Shown: positions 9,545 to 17,935 of the stretch, piece by piece
Layout of the letters: each line of letters opens with the position of its first letter
Position numbering within the stretch: the stretch's first letter is position 1
Assembly: GCA_013003075.1 (NCBI GenBank)
Contig: JABDLJ010000023.1
Coordinates: 1-64,000, forward strand
Reading direction: 5' to 3'
Origin: Paracoccaceae bacterium
Lineage (GTDB): Bacteria > Pseudomonadota > Alphaproteobacteria > Rhodobacterales > Rhodobacteraceae
DNA: 64,000 nucleotides
Translations under genes and position numbers: made by a program
The notes under the pieces: generated by a model
Seen by the model: the letters and a program-made list of their open reading frames with translations, nothing else
Databases searched by the model: none
Told to the model about the DNA's origin: nothing

Positions 9545-10798
9545 ATGCCTGCTCTATGCCGAGACTGCCTGCACAGCTTTGACGACGGCGCCCGTTGCCC
9601 GGTGTGCCGCAGTCCACGCGTGCGGGTCCATGACGAACTTTTTCAGCTTTCGATCGCACATATGGATTGCGATGCCTTCTATGCCTCGGTTGAAAAACGC
9701 GACAATCCCGAGCTGCGTGACAAGCCGGTGATCATCGGTGGCGGGCGGCGGGGTGTTGTGTCGACCGCGTGTTATATCGCGCGCATCAAGGGCGTGAAAT
9801 CGGCGATGCCGATGTTCAAGGCGCTCAAGCTTTGCCCCGGGGCGGTGGTCGTGCGCGGGCGGATGGATGTCTATGTCGAGGTCTCGCGCCAAATCCGCGC
9901 GATGATGGAAGAGCTGACCCCGGCCATCGAGCCCTTGTCGCTGGACGAGGCGTTTCTGGATCTGTCGGGCACCGAACGGCTGCACGGCGCGCCGCCTGCG
10001 GTGATGCTGGCGCGGTTGACGCGACGAATGCAGACCGAGTTGGGCATCACCGGCTCGATCGGGCTGAGCCACAACAAGTTCCTCGCCAAGGTGGCGTCCG
10101 ACCTCGACAAACCGCGGGGGTTTTCGGTGATCGGCAAGGCCGAGACCGCCGCGTTCTTGAAAGACAAGCCGGTGCGACTGATCTGGGGCGTCGGGCAGGC
10201 TGCGCAAGCCTCGCTTGAAAAAGCGGGCATTCGCACCTTCGCAGATCTTCTGCGCTGGGACCGGCAGGATTTATCCGCCAGGTTCGGCTCGATGGGCGAT
10301 CGGCTCTGGCACCTGGCGCGCGGCCAGGATCGCAGGCGCGTGTCACGCAATGCGCCGGTGAAGACCGTCTCGAACGAGACCACGTTTTCCGAGGACACGG
10401 CCGATCCGGACATCCTGGACGGCCATATCTGGCGGCTATCGGAAAAGCTGGCGGACCGGATGAAAGCCAAGGGGATTGCCGGACGCGTGGTGACACTGAA
10501 ATTGAAGCGCGCCAATTTTTCGCTTCTGACCAAGCGTACCAGCCTGCGCGATCCCACGCAGATCGCAGACCGGATCTATCGCACAGCGCGCGATCTGTTC
10601 GACCAGGCTGGCGATTCCGGACCCTACCGGCTGATCGGGGTCGGGCTCAGCGACATCACGGGTGCCGAGCAGGCCGATATCTCGGGCGATCTGCTGGATC
10701 CCAAGGCGCAAAGCCGTGCCGAGGCCGAGCGCGCCACCGATGCGATCCGCAAGAAGTTCGGGCCAGATGCGATCATCAAGGGCCGGGCGCTACGCTGA
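9545..10798 (+). CDS. dinB: DNA polymerase IV with N-terminal Cys4 zinc-ribbon-like extension
   Basis: Y-family motifs HMDCDAFYASVEKRDNPELRDKPVIIGG, LSLDEAFLDLSG, SIGLSHNKFLAKVASDLDKP; N-term CRDC-x8-CPVC. Confidence 0.95.
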   Translation: MPALCRDCLHSFDDGARCPVCRSPRVRVHDELFQLSIAHMDCDAFYASVEKRDNPELRDKPVIIGGGRRGVVSTACYIARIKGVKSAMPMFKALKLCPGAVVVRGRMDVYVEVSRQIRAMMEELTPAIEPLSLDEAFLDLSGTERLHGAPPAVMLARLTRRMQTELGITGSIGLSHNKFLAKVASDLDKPRGFSVIGKAETAAFLKDKPVRLIWGVGQAAQASLEKAGIRTFADLLRWDRQDLSARFGSMGDRLWHLARGQDRRRVSRNAPVKTVSNETTFSEDTADPDILDGHIWRLSEKLADRMKAKGIAGRVVTLKLKRANFSLLTKRTSLRDPTQIADRIYRTARDLFDQAGDSGPYRLIGVGLSDITGAEQADISGDLLDPKAQSRAEAERATDAIRKKFGPDAIIKGRALR

Positions 10799-11659
10799 TC
10801 ACTCGGCGGCCAGCGAAGCCGGCTGCCCGCCAATCTGCGCCAGATCGGAAATCACCCCCGCCATCAACTCCTTGAAATGCGAAAAGTTCGCACCGGGGCG
10901 GATCGTCTGCTCGTTCATATAGAGCGAGCGGTCGATTTCAACCTGCACCACGTGCTGGGCCCGCGAAGGCCGGCCGTAATGCTGCGCGGTGTAGGCGCCG
11001 GCAAACGGCGCGTTGCGCACCACTTTTAGACCGGCGCGGGTGAAAGCCTCTTCGATCCGGGCCACCACATCGCCCGAGGCCGCGGCGCCAAACCGGTCGC
11101 CCAGAACGATATCGGGGCGGATGCCATTGGGATGCGCCACCGACTGCACCGCTTCATGCGGCATCGAGTGGCAATCGATCAGTACCGCCTCGCCGAACTG
11201 AGCGTGCGAGCGGTCCAGAAGCGCTTGAAGCTGGTCGTGATAGGGCTGCCAGTAATCCAGAATGCGGCTTTCGGCCTCGGCCCGGCTTAGCTTGCCGCGA
11301 TATATCTGCCGGCCATTGGCCACGACGCGCGGGATCACGCCCAATCCCGAGCTGATCCGCGGGTTGTGCGAGGTTTTGCGAATGTCGTCGATCAGCACCG
11401 GATCAAGTTCCTCGCGGCTGCGATTGAAATCGACGAAGGCGCGGGGCGCCTTGGCGGCCAGAAAGCTTGCGCCCAGCTGCGGCGCGACCTCAAATAGCAT
11501 GTCGATGAAAGCATCCTCCGAGGAGCGAATCATCCGTTCATCGAGGACCGTTTTGCGCAAAAAGCTCCACGAATAGTCGCGTCCGCTGTGCGGAGACGCG
11601 AAAATCACGCTTGTGGTGCGCATCGCAGGCTCTGTCAGCTGATAGGCTGGGTGCAACAT
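10799..11659 (-). CDS. N-formylglutamate amidohydrolase family protein
   Basis: ASPHSGRDY, SSEDAFIDMLFE, VDFNRSREELDP, LIDCHSMP. Confidence 0.9.
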   Translation of the reverse strand: MLHPAYQLTEPAMRTTSVIFASPHSGRDYSWSFLRKTVLDERMIRSSEDAFIDMLFEVAPQLGASFLAAKAPRAFVDFNRSREELDPVLIDDIRKTSHNPRISSGLGVIPRVVANGRQIYRGKLSRAEAESRILDYWQPYHDQLQALLDRSHAQFGEAVLIDCHSMPHEAVQSVAHPNGIRPDIVLGDRFGAAASGDVVARIEEAFTRAGLKVVRNAPFAGAYTAQHYGRPSRAQHVVQVEIDRSLYMNEQTIRPGANFSHFKELMAGVISDLAQIGGQPASLAAE

Positions 11660-11806
11660 CGGCGGTCCTTTCAGAAAAAGACTATAGGACATTTTCGACC
11701 CCGGCCAAAAGCCCTTGAACTGCCAGGCGTGACCTTTTATAGACCGCTGCACCGGCGCGGGGTGACCCGCGTCTTGTTCGTTTGGGCAAGACGGATGCGA
11801 CGGGAC

Positions 11807-11881
11807 GGGCGATTAGCTCAGCGGTAGAGCACTGCGTTGACATCGAAGGGGTCACTGGTTCGATCCCAGTATCGCCCACCA
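11807..11881 (+). tRNA. tRNA-Val (anticodon GAC), CCA encoded
   Basis: GGGCGAT acceptor / ATCGCCC, D-arm GCTCAGCGGTAGAGC, anticodon loop TTGACAT, T-arm ACTGGTTCGATCCCAGT, ends ACCA. Confidence 0.95.
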
Positions 11882-11951
11882 TAGAACACTGCCGGACACC
11901 CGGCGCGAACTGAAACTGGCGCATCCAGCGCCGCGAAATGAGGACAGACTG

Positions 11952-12077
11952 ATGAAAGTCAGAAACTCGCTCCGCTCGCTGAAGAACCGGCATCGTGATT
12001 GCCGTGTCGTGCGCCGCAAGGGCCGCGTCTACGTGATCAACAAGACCCAGCGCCGCTTCAAGGCACGCCAGGGCTGA
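11952..12077 (+). CDS. rpmJ: 50S ribosomal protein L36 (41 aa, below the ORF-track cutoff)
   Basis: Translation [41 protein letters not shown]; zinc-free (C-) type. Confidence 0.97.
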   Translation: MKVRNSLRSLKNRHRDCRVVRRKGRVYVINKTQRRFKARQG

Positions 12078-12100
12078 ACCAGCCCGGCCATCGGATCTCG

Positions 12101-12139
12101 GCAAAAAGGCCGCCCGCACACGCTGGCGGCTTTTTTTTC
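12101..12139 (+). terminator. intrinsic terminator after rpmJ
   Basis: GCCGCC-CGCACACGCT-GGCGGC followed by TTTTTTTT. Confidence 0.85.
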
Positions 12140-12471
12140 ATGGGTACGGCGGCATGCCTCGGCCTGGGCCTTTTGCATGACAAAACGCAGGCAATTTTCC
12201 AAATAGCTTGACTTATGACGCCGCGGCACCGATATCCGCCAGGTCCCAAGACGCGCTGCGCGTGAGCAGCCGGCCCTGCCCCGGGTAGAGCCATCCGTCT
12301 TTGGAGATACGCGAATTCCCACATCACGCAGGGGAAAGCGCCCGCCCAGATGCCCCGACGCGGGGTCTGGAGCAGTGGCGCGCCCTCATCGATCCGCTGC
12401 CCGTTCGGGGCGGTGGACATTTGTCTGCTCCGGTCGGATTCCGCCCGGAGAATAAAGGAATATAATCCGTA

Positions 12472-13707
12472 ATGGATTTTGATATGCTGGGGCTTGCGCC
12501 CCGCCTTACAGCCCGCCTCACCGAGATGGGCATCACCACGCCGACCCCGATCCAGACCCAGGCCATCCCGCACGCCATGAATGGCCGCGATGTGATGGGC
12601 CTCGCCCAGACTGGCACTGGAAAAACCGCGGCTTTCGGTCTGCCGCTTATCCACACCTTGTCGAAAGCCGGCGTGAAGCCTGCGCCAAAACACGTGCACG
12701 GGCTCGTGCTGGCCCCGACACGAGAGCTGGTACGCCAGATCTACGACAACATGCGCGACTTCACCAAGGGCTCGCACCTGAAGATCCACATGGTCGTAGG
12801 CGGCGTGTCGCTGAACCGGCAGGCACAAGAGCTGGGTCGCGGCACGGATCTTCTGATCGCGACGCCGGGCCGGCTGATCGACCTTCTCGATCGCAGGGCG
12901 GTATCGCTGTCCAAGGCCCGCTTCCTGGTGCTCGATGAGGCCGACCAGATGCTGGACATGGGCTTTATCCACGCACTGCGCCGGATTGCGCCGCTGCTGC
13001 CGGCCGAGCGTCAGACGATGCTCTTTTCGGCCACGATGCCGAAGCTGATGGCCGATCTTGCCAAGGATTACCTGAACGCGCCGGTGCGCGTCGAGGTCAG
13101 CCGCCCCGGCGTTGCGGTGGACCGCATCCGCCAGTCGCTGCATTTTGTCGAGAAAGCGGGCAAGCCCACGCTTCTCAAAGAACTGCTGACGACCCATCCC
13201 GGCGACAAGGCGCTGGTCTTTGCCCGCACCAAGCATGGCTCGGAAAAGCTGATGAAGAAGCTGCGGCAGGACGGGTTTGACGCCGGATCGATCCACGGCA
13301 ACAAAAGCCAGGGCCAGCGTGATCGCGCCATCGCCGCCTTTAAGGCAGGCGATATCACCGTGCTGGTGGCAACTGACGTCGCCGCGCGCGGCATCGATAT
13401 CGAAAACGTCGGCTTTGTCTACAACTTCGATCTGCCGAACGTGCCAGAGAACTATGTCCACCGGATCGGCCGCACTGCGCGGGCCGGCGCCGACGGCGCT
13501 TCGGTAGCGTTCTGCGCGCCTGAAGAGATGTCAGAGCTGGCGGCGATCCAGAAAGCCATGAACAAGCGCATCCCCGTCGAAGGTGGTGCGCCATGGCCCA
13601 CCGCAGCCGGCACGCAAGCCAATGGCGGCAAGACCACGGGACGCCCAAGCGGCAATCGCCGCCGGCGCAGACCTGGGCGCGGCGCAGGCCACAAGAAGGC
13701 CGCGTAA
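12472..13707 (+). CDS. DEAD-box ATP-dependent RNA helicase (RhlE-like)
   Basis: GLAQTGTGKTAAFGLP, PTRELVRQI, VLDEADQMLDMGF, SATMP, ATDVAARGID, HRIGRTARAG; basic C-terminal tail. Confidence 0.96.
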   Translation: MDFDMLGLAPRLTARLTEMGITTPTPIQTQAIPHAMNGRDVMGLAQTGTGKTAAFGLPLIHTLSKAGVKPAPKHVHGLVLAPTRELVRQIYDNMRDFTKGSHLKIHMVVGGVSLNRQAQELGRGTDLLIATPGRLIDLLDRRAVSLSKARFLVLDEADQMLDMGFIHALRRIAPLLPAERQTMLFSATMPKLMADLAKDYLNAPVRVEVSRPGVAVDRIRQSLHFVEKAGKPTLLKELLTTHPGDKALVFARTKHGSEKLMKKLRQDGFDAGSIHGNKSQGQRDRAIAAFKAGDITVLVATDVAARGIDIENVGFVYNFDLPNVPENYVHRIGRTARAGADGASVAFCAPEEMSELAAIQKAMNKRIPVEGGAPWPTAAGTQANGGKTTGRPSGNRRRRRPGRGAGHKKAA

Positions 13708-13711
13708 GCGC

Positions 13712-13960
13712 CTAGTGCAGGCGCGCGCGAACGAGAAAGGCCGCTACGGTCGTCTCGCCCAGCGCGCGTAACGCCTCGAGCCGGTGCAGCCCTTCGATCA
13801 GCACGTAGCCGTCCCCGTCCGAGCGCACTCGGATCGGGGTCGTCTGCCCCTCTTCGAGAATGCTGTTGGCAAGGGCTTCCACCTTGTCCGCCTCCAGCGT
13901 CTTTTGCCGTTTGACCGGCACGCGGACCTTGTCGATTTCGATAATCTGTCGCTCCAGCAT
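13712..13960 (-). CDS. small ParB N-terminal (ParB/Srx)-domain protein
   Basis: 82 aa: EIDKVRVPVKRQKTLEADKVEALANSILEEGQTTPIRVRSDGDGYVLIEGLHRLEALRALG; typical ParB/Srx GxHRxxA-like box. Start inferred. Confidence 0.8.
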   Translation of the reverse strand: MLERQIIEIDKVRVPVKRQKTLEADKVEALANSILEEGQTTPIRVRSDGDGYVLIEGLHRLEALRALGETTVAAFLVRARLH

Positions 13961-14111
13961 GTCTGCAGCCCCTTCCGCCGGCACGGCATTCTTCGCCCTC
14001 ACTATAGTCCAGCTATCGTGCAAGGATAGCGACGCATTTCGGCACCAATCGCCGCAACAGCGCTTGCAACCGTCCACCGCATATACTGAAAAGGCATCCG
14101 GAGGTTCCCGC

Positions 14112-16007
14112 GTGGCTAGCACATCTGCGCAAAGCGCATTCAATGCACGGCTCTTTGAAAAGCGCTTCAAGCGCAGCGAGACCGATCTTTTCGGAATGCT
14201 AGAGCGGCTTTACGGCGCTCGCGACGACTATGGCGCGTTCTGCGCGGCGCTTAAGGATGAGCTTGCCGCGGCCTGGGATGCGCGCCCCGACGATCTGAAG
14301 TGGTGCGACCTCGAGCGCGACCTGGAACCTGACTGGTTCCAGCGCCCGGATATGGCGGGCTACGTGTTCTATCTCGACCGGTTTGCCGGCGATTTGAAAG
14401 GGGCGGCCTCGAAGATCGACTACCTGCAGGATCTCGGGATCACCTATGTTCACTTCATGCCCTGTCTCAAGCCGCGCCCCGGCGACAGCGATGGCGGCTA
14501 TTCGGTGATGGACTACCGCGCGATCAATCCCGCCTACGGCACCATGAAGGATTTCGAGCGCACCACCAAAGCCTATCACGAGGCCGGGATTTCAGTCTGC
14601 GTCGACATGGTTCTGAACCACACGGCCAAGGAACACGCGTGGGCGCAGAAGGCGCGCGCGGGCGATCCCAAGTATCAGGATTATTACCTTGTCTTCGACG
14701 ACGACACGTTGCCCAAGCGCTACGAGGAAACGCTGGTCGAGGTCTTTCCCAATCATGCACCCGGCAACTTCACCTACTACCAGGACATGGGCAAATGGGT
14801 TTGGACCACCTTCAACGAGCATCAGTGGGATCTGAATTGGGCCAACCCCTGGGTGTTTCTGGAGATGACCCAGATCATGCTGCACCTGGCCAACAAGGGC
14901 GTCGATATCCTGCGCTTCGATGCGGTGGCGTTCATGTGGAAGCGGATGGGCACGCGCTGCCAGTCCGAGCCCGAGGTGCACATGCTTCTGCACGCCTTGC
15001 GCGCGGCCAGCCGGATCGTCTGCCCCTCGGCCATACACCTTGAAGAGGCCATCGTCGGCCCGGCAGAGATGCTTCCCTATCTCGGCCGCGGCGAGCATGA
15101 CGGGCGCGAGGGGAACCTGGCCTATCACAACTCCCTCATGGTGCAGTACTGGTCGGCCCTGGCCGCCCGCGACACCGGGTTGATGCGCCACGTGCTGGGC
15201 ACGCATTTTCCCCCAATTCTGACCAACGCCACCTATGCCACCTATATCCGCTGCCACGACGATATCGGCTGGGCGGTTACCGACGAGGACGCCGGCGCAG
15301 TGGGGCTGGATGGGCGCCTGCACCGGGCGTTTCTGTCCGATTTCTACGAAGGGGTGTTTCCTGGCTCCTTCTCCAAAGGCGCGCTTTTCCAGCACAACCC
15401 CGACACCGGGGACAAGCGGATCAGCGGCAGCTTCGCCTCGCTCGCGGGGCTAGAGCGCGCGCTGGAGGCAAACGACCCCGCCGCCGTAGATACCGCCATC
15501 GACCGCATCGTCATGGGGCATGCGCTTATCGCCAGCTTTGGCGGCGTGCCGCTGATCTACATGGGCGACGAGATCGCGCTGCTGAACGACTATGGCTACA
15601 AGGACAGCCCCGATCACGCCCATGACAGCCGCTGGGTGCATCGTCCGCGGATGGACTGGTCCCGGGTGAGCGCACTGGCCGCGAGCCCCAAGAGCCCCGC
15701 CGCGCGCGTTTATGCCGAGACCAAGCACATTCTTGCCCGCCGCAGGGCGACGCCCGAGTTGCATGGCGGGATGCCGACGATCATTGCCGATACCGAAGCG
15801 CCGGAACTCTTTGCCTTTATCCGCAAATCGCCCGCTGCCTCGGTCGTGTGCATCTACAATTTCTCAGAGCACTGGACCACGATCGGGCGCGCCTGGGCCG
15901 AAGAGGCAGGTGCGCAGCGTTTCTGGGATCAACTGTCTGGCCAGCCGGTCTTTTCCGACGGCGGGCAGATCAAGCTGCCCCCCTATGCCCGGCTCTGGCT
16001 GGCCTAG
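14112..16007 (+). CDS. amylosucrase / GH13_4 alpha-glucosidase-type sucrose enzyme
   Basis: GH13 motifs DMVLNHTAKEHAWA, GVDILRFDAVAFMWKRMGTRCQSEPEVH, YIRCHDDIGWA. GTG start inferred (VASTSAQSAFNAR). Confidence 0.85.
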   Translation: MASTSAQSAFNARLFEKRFKRSETDLFGMLERLYGARDDYGAFCAALKDELAAAWDARPDDLKWCDLERDLEPDWFQRPDMAGYVFYLDRFAGDLKGAASKIDYLQDLGITYVHFMPCLKPRPGDSDGGYSVMDYRAINPAYGTMKDFERTTKAYHEAGISVCVDMVLNHTAKEHAWAQKARAGDPKYQDYYLVFDDDTLPKRYEETLVEVFPNHAPGNFTYYQDMGKWVWTTFNEHQWDLNWANPWVFLEMTQIMLHLANKGVDILRFDAVAFMWKRMGTRCQSEPEVHMLLHALRAASRIVCPSAIHLEEAIVGPAEMLPYLGRGEHDGREGNLAYHNSLMVQYWSALAARDTGLMRHVLGTHFPPILTNATYATYIRCHDDIGWAVTDEDAGAVGLDGRLHRAFLSDFYEGVFPGSFSKGALFQHNPDTGDKRISGSFASLAGLERALEANDPAAVDTAIDRIVMGHALIASFGGVPLIYMGDEIALLNDYGYKDSPDHAHDSRWVHRPRMDWSRVSALAASPKSPAARVYAETKHILARRRATPELHGGMPTIIADTEAPELFAFIRKSPAASVVCIYNFSEHWTTIGRAWAEEAGAQRFWDQLSGQPVFSDGGQIKLPPYARLWLA

Positions 16008-17638
16008 CCGCCGCCCGCCAGGATGCGAACCAGCGTATCGCGCGTGACGTAACCCGTGACGTCGAGATCACGAGAGCGCTGATAGCGGCGAATGGCGCGC
16101 CGGGTGTCGTCGTCGAAACGCCCGTCGGCAGGGCCGGTCCTCAGCCCAAGCTGCTGAAGGCGCCGCTCGACCAGAAGCCGGGTGATTGGGTTGGCAAGCA
16201 CACGGCTTTCCTCGGCCCTTGCGGCGGCGACGATGTCGCTTTCCTGGGCTGATCTTTCGATCTCTTGCTGGCGCGCCCGGGCCTCGTCGGCGAAAGCCCC
16301 TTGGGGATAGCGGTCAAGGTATTGGGCGTATGCCGAGGCGGTGTCCGCACCGCGCACATCCTCCCAGAACTCGCGTTCGGCCCGCTCTGCCGAGGCCCGG
16401 CGTTCAGCCTCGATAGCGCCCAGTCTTTCGCGCGCAACATCAGAGAAAAGTCCCTCTGGATAGCGGTCGAGATACTGGCGCAGGCCGCTTTCGGTCTCGC
16501 CCCGGCCGGTGTCGCGCCAGTATTCGCCATCCTGCCGGTCCTGCTGTTCCTGGCGGCGCGCGGCCTCTTCTTCCAACTCGCGCGCACGCACCGCGGCCGC
16601 GATCTGCAGGCGCGAGATCTGGTTACCGGTCAGATAGCCGGTCCGATCTTGGTTGGCGCTGGCCTGCCAGGCCGCGATGGCTGCCCGCGTGCCGCCCCCG
16701 AAGATGCCGTCCACGCCGCGGGTGTCAAACCCCAGAATGGTCAGGTTGCGCTGGATCTCGCGGCGTGCATCCCGGTTCAGACCCAGACCCGCCTCTGCCG
16801 CCTCGGCACGCGCCTCGGGACTTTGGTTCAGCGCATCGAGCCGGCTTTCGGCCGCCGCAGCAAAGGCTCCGCTTGGAAACCGCTCCAGATAGCGCCCGTA
16901 TGCGTCTGCGGTATCGATCCGCTGCATGCGCTCCCAGAACGCCTGATCCTCAGGATCGAGCGATTGCGTTTGCCGCTCGGCAGGGGCGGGCAGAAACGCG
17001 GTCTGAAGCGGCAGAAAGCCGAAGCCCGCCACACCGTCGGGCGCGTCCTGAAGGGCGGCGCCCAGCGCCACGCCGGGCGTCAAGGCGCTATCTCGAAGGA
17101 ATACGGTCAGTTCACGCACCGGGCCCGAGATCACGCTGACGCCCTGCGGGACATCGACCGACAGAAATCCCTGCTCGAGCCCATCACCAAGCCGAATGCC
17201 GCGCTCAGCCGATGACAGCGCCACGATGGAAGCGCCCGGCTTGCCCGCGGCGATATCGAGGATCGGGCGCAACGGCAGGCCCGCGCCTCCGATGGCGAAG
17301 ACATCCGGCGCGCGGGCATCATCACCCAGAAACCAGTTATTGCGACCGTCGGACACGACATAGCCGGCAGCCACGAACACCAGCCGCTCGGCCGCTTCCA
17401 TGTCGGCCCGGTAGGACGCGATGGTGGATTGCAGCTGAGCCGCGCTGCGGTCTTCAAGACGGATCACCCGGAAACCGGCCTCTTCGAGCGGTTCGGCCAG
17501 ATCGAAAACCTCGCGGGTGTTTCGCAAGTCGGGCAGCCGGTCGTAATTGCGCCCAGCCACCAAAATCGCAAGGTCGGCCGCGTGAAGCGGTCCTGTCAGC
17601 AGTAGCCCCAAAGCCAAACCAAGTGTGGATGCGCGCAT
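16004..17638 (-). CDS. secreted caspase-fold (C14-like) protein with repeat region and two PG_binding_1 domains; catalytic dyad appears absent
   Basis: Signal peptide MRASTLGLALGLLLTGPLHA; DLAILVAGRNYDRLPDLRNTREVFDLAEPLEEAGFRVIRLED; PG-binding modules IQRNLTILGFDTRGVDGIFGGGTRAAIAAWQ and LLVERRLQQLGLRTGPADGRFDDDTRRAIRRYQ. Confidence 0.82.
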   Translation of the reverse strand: MRASTLGLALGLLLTGPLHAADLAILVAGRNYDRLPDLRNTREVFDLAEPLEEAGFRVIRLEDRSAAQLQSTIASYRADMEAAERLVFVAAGYVVSDGRNNWFLGDDARAPDVFAIGGAGLPLRPILDIAAGKPGASIVALSSAERGIRLGDGLEQGFLSVDVPQGVSVISGPVRELTVFLRDSALTPGVALGAALQDAPDGVAGFGFLPLQTAFLPAPAERQTQSLDPEDQAFWERMQRIDTADAYGRYLERFPSGAFAAAAESRLDALNQSPEARAEAAEAGLGLNRDARREIQRNLTILGFDTRGVDGIFGGGTRAAIAAWQASANQDRTGYLTGNQISRLQIAAAVRARELEEEAARRQEQQDRQDGEYWRDTGRGETESGLRQYLDRYPEGLFSDVARERLGAIEAERRASAERAEREFWEDVRGADTASAYAQYLDRYPQGAFADEARARQQEIERSAQESDIVAAARAEESRVLANPITRLLVERRLQQLGLRTGPADGRFDDDTRRAIRRYQRSRDLDVTGYVTRDTLVRILAGGG

Positions 17639-17767
17639 GCCATGCCCCCCAAATCCAAATACGCGCCCATCGTCGGCGAAACCGGCACGGTCCGTCAATA
17701 CGCGTAGGATACAAGCGCACTTCCGGCGAGACTATGCAACTGCCGCAATTATGCTAGTCTGCCGGCT

Positions 17768-17932
17768 ATGGATATGATTGCACTTACATTTTACGCTGCC
17801 GTCTGCGGGATACTCAGCCTCTTCGCACCGCGCCTTGGCGGGATGGTGACACGCCTTTTTGTTGGCGCGGGGGTGGGCGTTGTCGCGGCCAGCGTGCTTC
17901 CGGTGGTGCGCGCAGTGACCGGCGCCTACTGA
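17768..17932 (+). CDS. small membrane protein (54 aa, below the ORF-track cutoff)
   Basis: Translation MDMIALTFYAAVCGILSLFAPRLGGMVTRLFVGAGVGVVAASVLPVVRAVTGAY; two hydrophobic segments. Confidence 0.55.
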   Translation: MDMIALTFYAAVCGILSLFAPRLGGMVTRLFVGAGVGVVAASVLPVVRAVTGAY

Positions 17933-17935
17933 TCG

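Noticed and set aside
12058-13461. 467-aa minus-strand ORF opposite rpmJ terminator and DEAD helicase
   Set aside because: Antisense to two firmly assigned genes.
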